Positions 14,936 through 24,912 of a DNA stretch of 64,000 bases are shown one piece after another. A program made the translations under genes and the position numbers. The stretch spans positions 124,001 through 188,000 of the forward strand of contig NZ_JACIDM010000002.1 in NCBI RefSeq assembly GCF_014196335.1, written 5' to 3'. Under the pieces are notes generated by a model that was not told the origin of the DNA, did not search any database, and saw only the letters and a list, made by a program, of their open reading frames with translations. The stretch comes from Brevundimonas lenta (lineage in GTDB: Bacteria; Pseudomonadota; Alphaproteobacteria; Caulobacterales; Caulobacteraceae). Numbering within the stretch: position 1 is the first letter of the stretch; the number at the start of each line of letters is the position of its first letter.

Positions 14936-16980
14936 TGCCCGTCGCCAAGGTCAACGGCGTAGAAACCGAATTCGAGCCCGGCATGACCGTGCTCCAGGTC
15001 GCCGAAAAGGCCGGCCATGAGATTCCGCGTTTCTGCTACCACGAGCGTCTGTCGATCGCCGGCAACTGCCGCATGTGCCTGGTCGAGGTGAAGCCCGGAC
15101 CGCCGAAGCCGCAGGCTTCGTGCGCCCTGCCGGCCGCCGAGGGCCAGGAGATCTTCACCGACACGCCGATGGTGAAGAAGGCTCGCGAAGGGGTGATGGA
15201 GTTCCTGCTCATCAACCACCCGCTGGACTGCCCGATCTGCGACCAGGGCGGCGAGTGCGACCTGCAGGACCAGGCCGTCGGCTACGGCCGCGACGGCTCG
15301 CGCTACGCCGAGAACAAGCGCGCGGTCGAAGAAAAGAACATGGGCCCGACCGTGAAGACGTTCATGACGCGGTGCATCCAGTGCACCCGTTGCGTCCGCT
15401 TCATCACCGAGGTCGCCGGCGTGCCGGACATCGGCATGATCTCGCGCGGCGAAAGCGCCGAGATCACGACCTATCTCGAAAAGAACATCGACTCCGAGCT
15501 GTCGGGCAACGTCAACGACCTGTGCCCGGTCGGCGCCCTGACGCACCGTCCGTGGCAGTACCACTACCGCCCGTGGGAGCTGAAAAAGACCGAGACCATC
15601 GACGTCATGGACGCGCTGGGCTCCAACATCCGCGCCGACTCCAAGGGCGCCGAGGTCATGCGCGTCCTGCCGCGCGTGAACGAGGGCATCAACGAGGAGT
15701 GGCTGTCGGACATCAGCCGCTACGCCGTCGACGGCCTGCAGCGCCAGCGTCTGGACCGTCCCTACGTCCGCGAGAACGGCCGCCTGCGCGCCGCCTCGTG
15801 GGAAGAGGCCCTGGGCGCCGTGGCTGAAAAGCTGAAGGCCGCTCCGGCGGATCGCATCGGCGTCATCGCCGGCGACCTGCAGGATGCTGAATCGATGAAG
15901 GCGACGCTGGACCTGTTCCGCGCGCTGGGCTCGGCCAACACCGACTGCCGCCAGGACGGCGCCGTCCTGGGCTATGGCCCGCGCGAAGGTTGGCTGTTCA
16001 ACTCCGGCCTGCAAGGTATTGAAAACGCGGACGCCGTCCTGATCGTGGGCGCCAACCCGCGCGTCGAGGCGCCGCTGCTGAACGCCCGCCTGCGCAAGAT
16101 CTGGCTGGCCGGCAAGACCGAGATCGGTCTGATCGGCGAGCAGGCCGAACTGACCTTCGACTACAGCTGGCTGGGCGCCGGCTCGTCGACCCTGGCCAAG
16201 CTGCCGAAGGCGGCGATGGATTTCCTGAACAAGGCCGAACGCCCGGCGATCATCGTCGGTGCGGGCGCCCTGACGGGCGCCGGCGGCCCGGCCGTGCTGA
16301 ACGCGCTCGGCGCGCTGGCGAAGAAGGTCGGCGTCGTCGCCGACGGCTGGAACGGCTTCAACGTCCTCCACACCGCCGCCTCGCGCGTCGCCGGTCTGGA
16401 TATGGGCTTCGTGCCGGGGCAGGGCGGTCTGACCGCCGCCGAAATGGTCAAGCCGAACGCCCTGGACGTCCTGTTCCTGCTGGGCGCCGACGAGGTCGAT
16501 CCGACCGGTTCGAACGCCTTCCGCGTTTATCTGGGCAGCCACGGCGATCGCGGCGCGCACGGCGCCGACGTCATCCTGCCGGGCGCCGCCTACACCGAGA
16601 AGTCGGGCCTGTACGTCAACACCGAGGGCCGGGTGCAGATGGCGGACCGCGTCGTCTTCCCGAAGGGCCAGGCCAAGGAAGACTGGGCCGTTGTCCGCGC
16701 CCTGTCGGGCCTCGTCGGCCAGACGCTGCCGTACGACACCCTCGACGCCCTGCGCACGAAGCTGATGGCGGACCAGCCGACCTTCGGCCGCATCGACTAC
16801 CTGCCGGCCCCGGCGTCGTTCGACGTCGGCTCGCTGGGCAAGAAGGGCGATCTGGGCGACGTCGACTTCTATTCGGCGGTGCGCGACCCCTATCTCAACA
16901 ACCCGATCACGCGCGCCAGCGTGACCATGGCCGAGCTGTCCGCCCAGCGGATCGCCCCGGTCGCCATGGCGGCGGAGTAA
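14935..16980 (+). CDS. nuoG: NADH-quinone oxidoreductase subunit G
   Basis: The 75-kDa subunit of the electron-input module, 681 aa. The N-terminal [2Fe-2S] domain has the ligands in RFCYHERLSIAGNCRMCLVE and SCALPA. The next domain has the His/Cys pattern CPICDQGGECDLQDQ, and the third has two [4Fe-4S] sites with TRCIQCTRCVRF and CPVGALTH. The C-terminal ~450 residues form a molybdopterin-oxidoreductase-like domain that does not bind the cofactor in this family. Standard length for the alphaproteobacterial type. Confidence 0.96.
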   Translation: MPVAKVNGVETEFEPGMTVLQVAEKAGHEIPRFCYHERLSIAGNCRMCLVEVKPGPPKPQASCALPAAEGQEIFTDTPMVKKAREGVMEFLLINHPLDCPICDQGGECDLQDQAVGYGRDGSRYAENKRAVEEKNMGPTVKTFMTRCIQCTRCVRFITEVAGVPDIGMISRGESAEITTYLEKNIDSELSGNVNDLCPVGALTHRPWQYHYRPWELKKTETIDVMDALGSNIRADSKGAEVMRVLPRVNEGINEEWLSDISRYAVDGLQRQRLDRPYVRENGRLRAASWEEALGAVAEKLKAAPADRIGVIAGDLQDAESMKATLDLFRALGSANTDCRQDGAVLGYGPREGWLFNSGLQGIENADAVLIVGANPRVEAPLLNARLRKIWLAGKTEIGLIGEQAELTFDYSWLGAGSSTLAKLPKAAMDFLNKAERPAIIVGAGALTGAGGPAVLNALGALAKKVGVVADGWNGFNVLHTAASRVAGLDMGFVPGQGGLTAAEMVKPNALDVLFLLGADEVDPTGSNAFRVYLGSHGDRGAHGADVILPGAAYTEKSGLYVNTEGRVQMADRVVFPKGQAKEDWAVVRALSGLVGQTLPYDTLDALRTKLMADQPTFGRIDYLPAPASFDVGSLGKKGDLGDVDFYSAVRDPYLNNPITRASVTMAELSAQRIAPVAMAAE

Positions 16981-16986
16981 GGCCCG

Positions 16987-18051
16987 ATGGACTTCTGGAC
17001 CACTCCTCTCGGCTGGACGCTCGCGACCGCGGGCGGGATCCTGCTGGTCACCGTCGGGATCCTGATCTCGCTGGCCTTTCTGCTGCTGGCTGACCGCAAG
17101 ATCTGGGCGGGCGTGCAGATGCGCAAAGGCCCGAACGTCGTCGGCCCCTTCGGCCTGCTTCAGTCGTTCGCCGACTTCTTCAAATTCGTACTGAAGGAAA
17201 TCGTCGTCCCGGCCGGTTCGGACAAGGTCGTCTTCCTGCTGGCGCCGCTGCTGACCTTCATCCTGGCCTTCATCGCCTGGGCGGCCATTCCGTTCGCGCC
17301 GGGCTGGGTCATCTCCGACCTGAACGTCGGCATCCTGTACATCTTCGCCATCAGCTCGCTGGGCGTGTACGGCATCATCATGGGCGGCTGGGCTTCGAAC
17401 TCGAAGTACCCGTTCCTCGGTTCGCTGCGCTCCGCGGCGCAGATGGTGTCCTACGAGGTCTCGATCGGCCTGGTGATCATCAACGTCATCCTGCTGGCCG
17501 GCACGATGAACCTGACCCAGATCGTCACCCAGCAGCAGGGCTGGATCTGGAACTGGTTCGCCTTCGGCGGCGGCGTCGCCACCCTGCCGACCATCATCGT
17601 CATGTTCCCGATGGCGATCGTCTTCTTCGTCTCGGCGCTGGCTGAAACCAACCGTCCGCCGTTCGACCTTCCGGAAGCGGAGTCGGAGCTCGTGGCCGGC
17701 TACCAGGTCGAGTACAGCTCGACCCCGTACCTGCTGTTCATGATCGGCGAGTACGCCAACATCGTCTTCATGTGCGCGATGATCAGCCTGCTGTTCTTCG
17801 GCGGCTGGCACCCGGGCTTCCCCACCGACTTCCTGCAGTCGTGGCCGGAGTTCTTCGCCAACCTGTTCTACTTCTTCGTCTTCTTCACCAAGATCGTCTT
17901 CTGGTTCTGCATGATCGCGCTCGTGAAGGCCTTCGTGCCGCGCTATCGCTACGACCAGCTGATGCGCCTGGGCTGGAAGATCTTCCTGCCGACCTCGCTG
18001 GTCGCGGTCGTCGTCGTCGCCGCCTGGCGCGTCTTCGCGGTGGGTGCATGA
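16987..18051 (+). CDS. nuoH: NADH-quinone oxidoreductase subunit H
   Basis: Membrane subunit that connects the quinone site to the proton-pumping arm, 354 aa, about eight transmembrane helices. Conserved blocks are [25 protein letters not shown], split over the first loop, and [20 protein letters not shown], the acidic loop shaping the quinone cavity, followed by [14 protein letters not shown] near the end. ATG 7 bp after nuoG. Confidence 0.97.
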   Translation: MDFWTTPLGWTLATAGGILLVTVGILISLAFLLLADRKIWAGVQMRKGPNVVGPFGLLQSFADFFKFVLKEIVVPAGSDKVVFLLAPLLTFILAFIAWAAIPFAPGWVISDLNVGILYIFAISSLGVYGIIMGGWASNSKYPFLGSLRSAAQMVSYEVSIGLVIINVILLAGTMNLTQIVTQQQGWIWNWFAFGGGVATLPTIIVMFPMAIVFFVSALAETNRPPFDLPEAESELVAGYQVEYSSTPYLLFMIGEYANIVFMCAMISLLFFGGWHPGFPTDFLQSWPEFFANLFYFFVFFTKIVFWFCMIALVKAFVPRYRYDQLMRLGWKIFLPTSLVAVVVVAAWRVFAVGA

Positions 18052-18263
18052 TCCGCGTGATCGCCCTCGCACTGACCGCAATGACCCTCGCCGCGTGCGG
18101 CGGTCAGGCGTATGAAGCCGAGCCGGTGTCCGCTTATCAGTGGCAGCAGCGGCAGGAACGGATCGAGCGTCAGGAGGCCGAGCGCCTGCGTCGCTGCGAG
18201 TCCATGGATAAACAAGGCGAGCAATATGCTCGCGAATGCGCGCGTACCGGAGCCGAGCACTAA
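18048..18263 (+). CDS. Small lipoprotein embedded between nuoH and nuoI
   Basis: A 71-aa predicted lipoprotein: signal [17 protein letters not shown] with lipobox LAAC and the lipidated Cys at residue 17. The mature ~54 residues are strongly charged and probably a single helix ([19 protein letters not shown]) ending with two further cysteines (RRCESMDK and ARECARTG). ATG overlaps the nuoH stop and its stop overlaps the nuoI ATG (TAATG), so translation is coupled. Unknown function. Confidence 0.78.
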   Translation: MIRVIALALTAMTLAACGGQAYEAEPVSAYQWQQRQERIERQEAERLRRCESMDKQGEQYARECARTGAEH

Positions 18264-18754
18264 TGCTGAACCGCATCGTCCAGGCCGCCAAGGGTGCGCT
18301 GCTCGTCGACGCCGTCGGCGCCATCGGCCTGTCGCTGAAGTACATGGCCCGTCCGAAAATGACGGTGAACTATCCGTTCGAGCGCAATCCGCAGTCGCCT
18401 CGCTTCCGTGGCGAGCACGCGCTGCGCCGCTATGCGAACGGCGAGGAACGCTGCATCGCCTGCAAGCTGTGCGAGGCCATCTGCCCCGCCCAGGCCATCA
18501 CCATCGAGGCCGAACCGCGCGCCGACGGCAGCCGCCGCACGACCCGCTACGACATCGACATGGTGAAATGCATCTACTGCGGCCTGTGCCAGGAAGCCTG
18601 CCCGGTCGACGCCATCGTCGAGGGGCCGAACTCCGAGTTCACGACCGAGACGCGCGAAGAGCTGCTCTACGACAAGGATCGCCTGCTCGATAACGGCGAC
18701 CGCTGGGAGCGCCTGATCGCCAAAAACCTCGAGCTGGACGCGCCCTACCGCTGA
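18263..18754 (+). CDS. nuoI: NADH-quinone oxidoreductase subunit I
   Basis: The 23-kDa ferredoxin-like subunit carrying clusters N6a and N6b, 163 aa. Two full CxxCxxCxxxCP motifs are visible: [16 protein letters not shown] and [16 protein letters not shown]. The ATG at 18263 ([11 protein letters not shown]) is preferred over an in-frame ATG at 18236, which lies inside the upstream lipoprotein gene and would add residues foreign to the family. Last nuo gene before the operon is interrupted. Confidence 0.96.
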   Translation: MLNRIVQAAKGALLVDAVGAIGLSLKYMARPKMTVNYPFERNPQSPRFRGEHALRRYANGEERCIACKLCEAICPAQAITIEAEPRADGSRRTTRYDIDMVKCIYCGLCQEACPVDAIVEGPNSEFTTETREELLYDKDRLLDNGDRWERLIAKNLELDAPYR

Positions 18755-19170
18755 TCCGGCGTGGGCGGGAGCTTCAGCTCAATGCGGTTCCCGTCAGGGT
18801 CGGCCACGTAGAGCGACAACGTCTCGCCCAGAAATCCCGCGTGGGTGCCCTCCTCGACGATGGCGACGCCGTGGTCCGCCAGATGGCGGCGCAGCGCCTG
18901 CTCATCGGTGCGGACCAGCGAGAGGCACAGGTGATCCAGATTGCGCCCGCCGCGCACCTCAGGCCGGGCCCAGGCGCCTTCCGCGCCGCCAACGTCGACC
19001 AGATCAACGGTTGAGCGGCCGGCCCGGAACTGGATCATCCCATGTTCCGGCATCCGGCTGACCACCTCGCAGCCCAGCACGTCCGTATAGAAGGCCGTCG
19101 CCCGCGCCGTGTCGCTGACCAGCAGCAGCACGTGATCGATACCCTCGAGGCGGAAGGGCGGGGCGGTCAT
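18745..19170 (-). CDS. VOC-family (glyoxalase/bleomycin resistance-type) protein
   Basis: A 141-aa metal-dependent enzyme fold of the vicinal oxygen chelate type. Paired beta-alpha-beta modules are visible: [20 protein letters not shown] with the first ligand His, LDHLCLSLV with the second His, and DPDGNRIEL with the ligand Glu near the C-terminus. This resembles glutathione-transferase or lyase-like VOC proteins, but the substrate is unknown. It lies antisense within the complex I region and overlaps the nuoI end by 10 bp. Confidence 0.85.
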   Translation of the reverse strand: MTAPPFRLEGIDHVLLLVSDTARATAFYTDVLGCEVVSRMPEHGMIQFRAGRSTVDLVDVGGAEGAWARPEVRGGRNLDHLCLSLVRTDEQALRRHLADHGVAIVEEGTHAGFLGETLSLYVADPDGNRIELKLPPTPDQR

Positions 19171-19205
19171 GGATACAGTCTACTCCGCGATCCACATTTT
19201 ATCTT

Positions 19206-19336
19206 CGCTCATCCCCGCGAAGGCGGGGACCCAGTGATTTGGATGATCGGTGCGAGCCGGATGAACTCAGGCCGACGTCCGGAGACGCCGGCGCTCTTGC
19301 AAAAGGACTGGGTCCCCGCCTTCGCGGGGATGAGCG
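19206..19336. repeat. Inverted-repeat element with 30-bp perfect arms
   Basis: Arms 19206-19235 and 19307-19336 are exact reverse complements, and each arm itself contains the inner palindrome CCCCGCGAAGGCGGGG. The 71-bp centre contains no gene. This type of palindromic unit, read in either direction, is common between genes in Caulobacterales and Sphingomonadales genomes. Here it lies between two minus-strand genes and could act as an mRNA processing or termination structure. Confidence 0.85.
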
Positions 19337-19346
19337 GAATTTCAGA

Positions 19347-20165
19347 CTAGTCCACCCGTTCGGCGATGATCTCCAGCACCATGGGCGTGATCATCACTGC
19401 GTTCGGATCGGCCTCCGCCGCATCGAACTCGGAGACCACCTGGTCGGCCCAGGCCTGATCGACCTTGCCGGCCTCGACGAGGAATTTCGGATAGTTCCGG
19501 CCCCAGGTCGACGGCCACTGCCAGACCAGGTCGCCCTTGCGCACCGTATCGACGATCGGCTGCATCGAGCGAATGCGGAATCCGGCGGCCGGAAGCAGGG
19601 CGGGGAGGGCGCGGGCGATGTCCGGCTCGCCGCCCGAGGCGCGCCAGTCGTCGACCACGAACCGCTTGAACTCCTCGATCGCCGGGCTGTCCGGCAGGAT
19701 CGCGAAGGTGTTGTAGTGCAGGTACTCGTGGATTACGGCCACGCCGCCGGGCCGCAGCGTGTCGCGCAGCTTGGCCAGCACGGCCGCCGGATCGCTGACA
19801 AAGGCCAGCACCCAGCGGATCCAGAAGGCGTCGGCGCCGGTCACGCCCAGCGGATCGGTGACCAGGTCCGCCACATGGGTCTCGATATTGTCCAGGCCGC
19901 GCTGGCCGGCGCGGGCGTCCAGCACGTCGACGAAGCGGGCCGAGCGCTCCAGCGCGTGAACCCGGCCGTCCGGGCCCACGATCTCGGCCAGATCGACGCT
20001 GGCCCAACCGGGTCCGGCGCCCGCATCGACCACCGTCGAACCGACCGTAATCCCGGCCCGACGCCATGCGTCGAGGACCCGCGGGCGCCATACCCGGTGC
20101 TGCAAACCCAGCCGTTCGACCTCGGCGTCATGGGTGCCCAGAAGATAGTTGCGCTCTTCGGCCAT
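19347..20165 (-). CDS. Class I SAM-dependent methyltransferase
   Basis: A 272-aa methyltransferase of the Rossmann type. The SAM-binding motif I reads VVDAGAGPGWASVDLA near residue 48, followed by the acidic residue of VHALERS and motif IV-like DAFWIRWVLAFV, then LRPGGVAVIHEY. The substrate cannot be deduced. I start at the ATG at 20165 (MAEERNYLLG) because GGAGG lies 8 bp upstream; the frame extends 17 residues further without a ribosome site. Together with the VOC gene it forms a reverse-strand pair between nuoI and nuoJ. Confidence 0.85.
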   Translation of the reverse strand: MAEERNYLLGTHDAEVERLGLQHRVWRPRVLDAWRRAGITVGSTVVDAGAGPGWASVDLAEIVGPDGRVHALERSARFVDVLDARAGQRGLDNIETHVADLVTDPLGVTGADAFWIRWVLAFVSDPAAVLAKLRDTLRPGGVAVIHEYLHYNTFAILPDSPAIEEFKRFVVDDWRASGGEPDIARALPALLPAAGFRIRSMQPIVDTVRKGDLVWQWPSTWGRNYPKFLVEAGKVDQAWADQVVSEFDAAEADPNAVMITPMVLEIIAERVD

Positions 20166-20249
20166 GGGGTTTCCTCCGTTGCTGGCCAAACTGGGGTCGG
20201 CGAAGGCTTCGGGCAAGGTTGCGCAAAGCGGTATCCGGACCTTGCATTG

Positions 20250-20265
20250 GGGCTTTGCAAAGCCC
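20250..20265. other. 16-bp perfect palindrome upstream of nuoJ
   Basis: GGGCTTTGCAAAGCCC reads the same on both strands. It lies between the methyltransferase start and nuoJ, where the second nuo transcript probably begins, so it may be an operator. Without a loop it is a poor RNA hairpin. Confidence 0.35.
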
Positions 20266-20399
20266 GGAAGCCCGGTCTAGAAGTCGCGCGCTTTCCGAAG
20301 CGCAACGGGCGGGATTCGCGCCGCGTTTCGGGTTTTTGTCTGAACGATCCGCTGGCCGCCGCGTCGCTCGCCGGCAATGCGTGAGGAGCCGATCGCGCG

Positions 20400-21029
20400 A
20401 TGCTCTTGCAGGGCCTGGCCTTCTATTTGCTGGCGGCGACAGCCGTAATCGGCGCCCTCCTTGTCGTTACGGCGAGGAATCCCGTCCATTCGGTCCTGTG
20501 GCTGATCCTGGCGTTCTTCTCGTCCGCGGGGCTGTTCGTCCTGCTGGGCGCCGAGTTCCTGGCGATGCTGCTGGTCGTCGTCTACGTCGGCGCGGTCGCG
20601 GTGCTGTTCCTGTTCGTGGTCATGATGCTGGACGTCGACTTCGTCCGGTTGCGCGAGGGCTTCGCGCGCTATCTGCCCCTGGCCATCATCATCGCCGGCG
20701 TGCTGCTGGCTGAAATGATCATGATCTCGCTGGTGGTCGTGAGCGGCGGGGCCGCCGCCGACGCCACGGGCCCTGTGGCCGCCACGTCCGAGATGTCCAA
20801 CGTCGAGGCCATCGGCCGCGTGCTCTATACGGACTACGTCTACTTCTTCCAGGCCGCCGGGATCGTGCTGCTGATCGCCATGATCGGCGCCATCGTCCTG
20901 ACCCTGCGCCACAAGCCGCACGTCAAGCGTCAGGACGTCGTCCGCCAGGTCGGACGCGATGCGAAGACGGCCATGGAAGTGAAGTCGGTTCCGACCGGCG
21001 CCGGCGTCACCCCCGAGGATCTGGTCTGA
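20400..21029 (+). CDS. nuoJ: NADH-quinone oxidoreductase subunit J
   Basis: Membrane subunit of complex I, 209 aa, five hydrophobic segments. Recognisable from [27 protein letters not shown] and [19 protein letters not shown], the latter containing the pi-bulge helix. The ATG at 20400 has GAGGAG 11 bp upstream. First gene of the second nuo block; since the preceding genes are on the other strand, it needs its own promoter within 20166-20399. Confidence 0.95.
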   Translation: MLLQGLAFYLLAATAVIGALLVVTARNPVHSVLWLILAFFSSAGLFVLLGAEFLAMLLVVVYVGAVAVLFLFVVMMLDVDFVRLREGFARYLPLAIIIAGVLLAEMIMISLVVVSGGAAADATGPVAATSEMSNVEAIGRVLYTDYVYFFQAAGIVLLIAMIGAIVLTLRHKPHVKRQDVVRQVGRDAKTAMEVKSVPTGAGVTPEDLV

Positions 21030-21337
21030 TGGTCGTCACCCTGCAGCACTACCTGGCGGTCGCCGCCATCCTGTTCACCATCGGTGTCTTCGGCATCTTC
21101 GTGAACCGCAAGAACGTCATCATCATCCTGATGTCGATCGAGCTGATCCTGCTGGCCGTGAACATCAATTTCGTCGCCTTCTCGAGCTACCTCAACGAGG
21201 TGTCGGGGCAGGTGATGGCCATGTTCGTGCTCACCGTCGCGGCCGCTGAAGCCGCCGTGGGCCTGGCCATCCTGGTGACCTTCTTCCGCAATCGCGGCGA
21301 CATCGCCGTCGACGACGCCTCGGTCATGAAGGGCTGA
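21029..21337 (+). CDS. nuoK: NADH-quinone oxidoreductase subunit K
   Basis: Small membrane subunit of complex I, 102 aa with three transmembrane helices. It shows the conserved Glu in [20 protein letters not shown] and the second in [14 protein letters not shown], both part of the proton path. ATG overlaps the nuoJ stop (TGATG). Confidence 0.97.
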   Translation: MVVTLQHYLAVAAILFTIGVFGIFVNRKNVIIILMSIELILLAVNINFVAFSSYLNEVSGQVMAMFVLTVAAAEAAVGLAILVTFFRNRGDIAVDDASVMKG

Positions 21338-21339
21338 TC

Positions 21340-23415
21340 GTGAATCTCGAGCTTCTCGTCACCCTGGGCGTCTTCGCCCCCCTGCTGGGCGCAGCCGTCG
21401 CCGGCCTGACCGGCCGTCGCATCGGCGACGTCGCCTCCCAGGCCGTCACCACGGGCCTGCTGTTCTTCTCGTGCGTCGTCGCCTGGATCGTCTTCTCGCA
21501 GTGGACGTGGGGCGGCCTTGAGCCGTTCACGGTCAAGATCACGCCGTTCATCCACGTCGGCGATTTCATCTCGAACTGGTCGATCCGCATCGACGCCCTG
21601 TCGGCGGTCATGCTGGTGGTGGTGACGACGGTGTCGTCGCTCGTGCACCTGTACTCCTGGGGCTACATGTCCGAGGACCCGGACAAGCCGCGCTTCTTCG
21701 CCTACCTGTCGCTGTTCACCTTCGCCATGCTGGCGCTGGTCACCGCCGCCGACTTCATGCAGCTGTTCTTCGGCTGGGAAGGGGTGGGCCTGGCGTCCTA
21801 TCTGCTGATCGGCTTCTGGTACAAGAAGTCGACCGCCTCGGCCGCCGCCATCAAGGCCTTCGTGGTCAACCGCGTCGGCGACTTCGGCTTCGCGCTCGGC
21901 ATCTTCACCGTCTTCTGGATGTTCGGCACGATCCAGTTCGCCGACCTGTTCCCGATGATCGCCTCGAAGGCTGGCACGGGCTGGGAATTCCTCGGCCACA
22001 CCTGGTCGGCGCTGGATCTGGCGGCCTTCCTGCTGTTCGTCGGCGCTATGGGCAAGTCGGCCCAGTTCTTCCTGCACACCTGGCTTCCGGACGCCATGGA
22101 AGGCCCGACCCCGGTGTCGGCCCTGATCCACGCGGCGACCATGGTCACCGCCGGCGTCTACATGGTCTGCCTGCTGTCGCCGATCTTCGAATACGCGCCG
22201 ATCGCCGGCCAGATCGTCGCCGTCATCGGCGCCGTCACGGCCCTGTTCGCCGCCACCGTCGGTCTGGCCCAGAACGACATCAAGCGGGTCATCGCCTATT
22301 CGACCTGTTCGCAGCTCGGCTACATGTTCTTCGCCGCGGGCGTGGGCGCCTATGAGGCGGCCATGTTCCACCTGTTCACCCACGCCTTCTTCAAGGCGCT
22401 GCTGTTCCTGGGCGCCGGCTCGGTGATCCACGGCATGCACCACGAGCAGGACATGCGGAAGATGGGCGGCCTGTGGAAGCTCCTGCCCGTCACCTACGCC
22501 GTCATGACCATCGGCACGATCGCCATCACCGGCCTCGGCATCCCCGGGATCGGCGGCTTCGCCGGCTTCTATTCGAAGGACGCGATCATCGAGAGCGCCT
22601 TCGCGGCCGCCGCCTCGGGGCACTCGCCGTTCGGTCTGTTCGCCTTCTTCGTCGGCATCCTGGCCGCCGGTCTGACCGCCTACTACTCGTGGCGTCTGGT
22701 GTTCATGACCTTCCACAACAAGCCCGTCTGGAAGGACGAGGCGCATCATGCGCACGACGATCATGCGCATGACGACCATTCCTCGCACGCCCAGTTGGAA
22801 ACCCACTCGGAGCCGATCGCGGGCGACGACCACCACCATGGTCCGCTGCATCCGCATGAAAGCCCGTGGGTGATGCTGACGCCGCTGGTCCTGCTGTCGA
22901 TCGGCGCCGTCGCCGCCGGCTTCGTCTTCGCGCCGTACTTCATCGGCCACCACGAGGGCGAGTTCTGGCGCGCGGCCATCTTCTCGGGCCCGACCAACCA
23001 CGTGCTGCACGAGTCCCACGATGTCCCGACCTGGGTGAAGTGGTCGCCGCTGATCATGACCCTGATCGGCAGCCTGTTCGCCTTCTGGCTCTATGTCCTC
23101 AAGGAGGGCATGGCGCGCCGGATGGCCGATCGTGGCGGCGTGGTGCACGCCTTCCTCTACAACAAGTGGTACTTCGACGAGGTGTATGACTTCATCTTCG
23201 TGCGTGGCGCGAAGGCGGTCGGCGACCTGTTCTGGAAGGTCGGCGACGTGAAGATCATCGACGGCTTCGGCCCCAACGGCGCCGCCTGGGCCTCGCTGAA
23301 ATCCGCTGCACGGCTGGCCAAGCTCCAGTCCGGCTATGTCTATCACTACGCGTTCGTGATGCTGCTCGGCGTGGCCGGCTTCCTCGCCTTCGCCATCTAC
23401 TCGTGGGGAGCCTGA
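21340..23415 (+). CDS. nuoL: NADH-quinone oxidoreductase subunit L
   Basis: Largest antiporter-like subunit of the proton-pumping arm, 691 aa, GTG start 2 bp after nuoK. Conserved features include [19 protein letters not shown] with the key Glu, [32 protein letters not shown] with the helix-break Lys/His, and a C-terminal lateral-helix region. Between late transmembrane helices (about residues 465-510) lies a strongly histidine- and aspartate-rich loop ([17 protein letters not shown], then [12 protein letters not shown]), with at least 14 His in about 40 residues. Confidence 0.96.
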   Translation: MNLELLVTLGVFAPLLGAAVAGLTGRRIGDVASQAVTTGLLFFSCVVAWIVFSQWTWGGLEPFTVKITPFIHVGDFISNWSIRIDALSAVMLVVVTTVSSLVHLYSWGYMSEDPDKPRFFAYLSLFTFAMLALVTAADFMQLFFGWEGVGLASYLLIGFWYKKSTASAAAIKAFVVNRVGDFGFALGIFTVFWMFGTIQFADLFPMIASKAGTGWEFLGHTWSALDLAAFLLFVGAMGKSAQFFLHTWLPDAMEGPTPVSALIHAATMVTAGVYMVCLLSPIFEYAPIAGQIVAVIGAVTALFAATVGLAQNDIKRVIAYSTCSQLGYMFFAAGVGAYEAAMFHLFTHAFFKALLFLGAGSVIHGMHHEQDMRKMGGLWKLLPVTYAVMTIGTIAITGLGIPGIGGFAGFYSKDAIIESAFAAAASGHSPFGLFAFFVGILAAGLTAYYSWRLVFMTFHNKPVWKDEAHHAHDDHAHDDHSSHAQLETHSEPIAGDDHHHGPLHPHESPWVMLTPLVLLSIGAVAAGFVFAPYFIGHHEGEFWRAAIFSGPTNHVLHESHDVPTWVKWSPLIMTLIGSLFAFWLYVLKEGMARRMADRGGVVHAFLYNKWYFDEVYDFIFVRGAKAVGDLFWKVGDVKIIDGFGPNGAAWASLKSAARLAKLQSGYVYHYAFVMLLGVAGFLAFAIYSWGA

Positions 23416-23417
23416 TC

Positions 23418-24905
23418 TTGCCCCAGATCCCCTACATCCTGAGCGTCGTCACCTTCCTGCCGCTGGTCGGCGCGGGCCTGATCCTGCTGGCTCGCCAGCT
23501 GAACAAGGGCTCGGCTGACAGCGCCGCGCGCTGGATCGCTCTCGCCACCACCCTGGTGACCCTGGCGGTCTCGGTCCACCTGGTCTGCGCCTTCGACCAG
23601 GCGAACCCGGGCTACCAGTTCATCGAGCGCTTCGCGTGGTTCGCCGGCGCCCAGTACTTCCTCGGCGTGGACGGGGTCTCGATCCTGTTCGTGCTGCTGA
23701 CGGCCTTCCTGATGCCGCTGTGCATCCTGGCCAGCTGGACCACGATCAAGGATCGCGTCGTCGACTACATGGTCGCCTTCCTGGTCCTGCAGACCCTGGT
23801 CATCGGCGTGTTCACCGCCCTGGACCTGTTCCTGTTCTACATCTTCTTCGAAGGCACCCTGGTGCCGATGTTCATCATCATCGGGGTGTGGGGCGGAGCG
23901 AACCGCATCTACGCGGCGTACAAATTCTTCCTCTACACCCTGCTCGGGTCCGTCCTGATGCTTCTGGCCATGCTGTGGATGGCCCACACCGCCGGCACCA
24001 CCAGCATCCCCGCGCTCAAGACCTTCGCCTTCTCGCCGGCCGCCCAGCCGCTGCTGTGGCTCGCCTTCTTCGCCTCGTTCGCGGTGAAGATGCCGATGTG
24101 GCCGGTGCACACCTGGCTGCCCGACGCCCACGTTCAGGCGCCGACGGCGGGTTCGGTCATCCTGGCCGGCATCCTGCTGAAGCTCGGCGGATACGGCTTC
24201 ATCCTGTTCAACCTGCCGATGTTCCCGCAGGCGTCCGAGATGTTCCGCCCGCTGGTCTTCACCCTGTCGGTGATCGCCATCGTCTACACCTCGCTGGTCG
24301 CCTTCCGTCAGACCGACATCAAGAAGCTGATCGCCTATTCGTCGGTCGCCCACATGGGCTTCGTGACCATGGGCATCTTCTCGGGCAACGACCTGGGCGT
24401 TCAGGGCGCGGTCTTCCAGATGCTGAGCCACGGCCTGATCTCGGGCGCGCTCTTCCTCTGCGTCGGCGTCGTCTACGACCGCATGCACACCCGCGAGATC
24501 GCCTTCTACGGCGGCCTGACGTCGCGCATGCCGTGGTTCGCCGCCATCTTCCTGATGTTCACCATGGCCAACGTCGGCCTGCCGGGCACCTCGGGCTTCA
24601 TCGGCGAGATCCTGACCATGACGGGCGCCTACGGCGTCTCGACCTGGACGGCCTTCTTCGCCGCCTCGGGCGTGATCTTCTCGGCGGTCTACGCCCTGAC
24701 GCTGTACCGCAACGTCATGTTCGGCGAGATCACCAACCCGGCGCTGAAGACCATCACGGACATCGACAAGCGCGAGCTGCTGATCTTCGTGCCGCTGATC
24801 ATCGGCACCATCTGGCTGGGCGTGCAGCCCGGCGTGGTGCTGGACTACACCGCCGCGTCCGTCGAGGCGCTGACGACCACCTATCGCGCCGCGATCGGCG
24901 GGTGA
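23418..24905 (+). CDS. nuoM: NADH-quinone oxidoreductase subunit M
   Basis: Antiporter-like membrane subunit of complex I, about 495 aa. The conserved Glu sits in [20 protein letters not shown] and the Lys in [35 protein letters not shown] is also typical. Two starts are possible: a TTG at 23418 with GGGGAG seven bases upstream, which I prefer, or a GTG at 23403 that overlaps nuoL and has no ribosome site. The protein differs by only five residues. Confidence 0.95.
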   Translation: MPQIPYILSVVTFLPLVGAGLILLARQLNKGSADSAARWIALATTLVTLAVSVHLVCAFDQANPGYQFIERFAWFAGAQYFLGVDGVSILFVLLTAFLMPLCILASWTTIKDRVVDYMVAFLVLQTLVIGVFTALDLFLFYIFFEGTLVPMFIIIGVWGGANRIYAAYKFFLYTLLGSVLMLLAMLWMAHTAGTTSIPALKTFAFSPAAQPLLWLAFFASFAVKMPMWPVHTWLPDAHVQAPTAGSVILAGILLKLGGYGFILFNLPMFPQASEMFRPLVFTLSVIAIVYTSLVAFRQTDIKKLIAYSSVAHMGFVTMGIFSGNDLGVQGAVFQMLSHGLISGALFLCVGVVYDRMHTREIAFYGGLTSRMPWFAAIFLMFTMANVGLPGTSGFIGEILTMTGAYGVSTWTAFFAASGVIFSAVYALTLYRNVMFGEITNPALKTITDIDKRELLIFVPLIIGTIWLGVQPGVVLDYTAASVEALTTTYRAAIGG

Positions 24906-24912
24906 GACAAGA

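Noticed and set aside
14902..18345. 1147-residue open frame on the minus strand opposite nuoG and nuoH
   Set aside because: Low-complexity His/Arg/Asp/Gly-rich translation typical of the antisense of GC-rich genes; the plus strand carries unmistakable nuoG and nuoH.
21187..23346. 719-residue minus-strand frame opposite nuoL
   Set aside because: Antisense shadow; the His/Arg-rich composition reflects the codons of nuoL.
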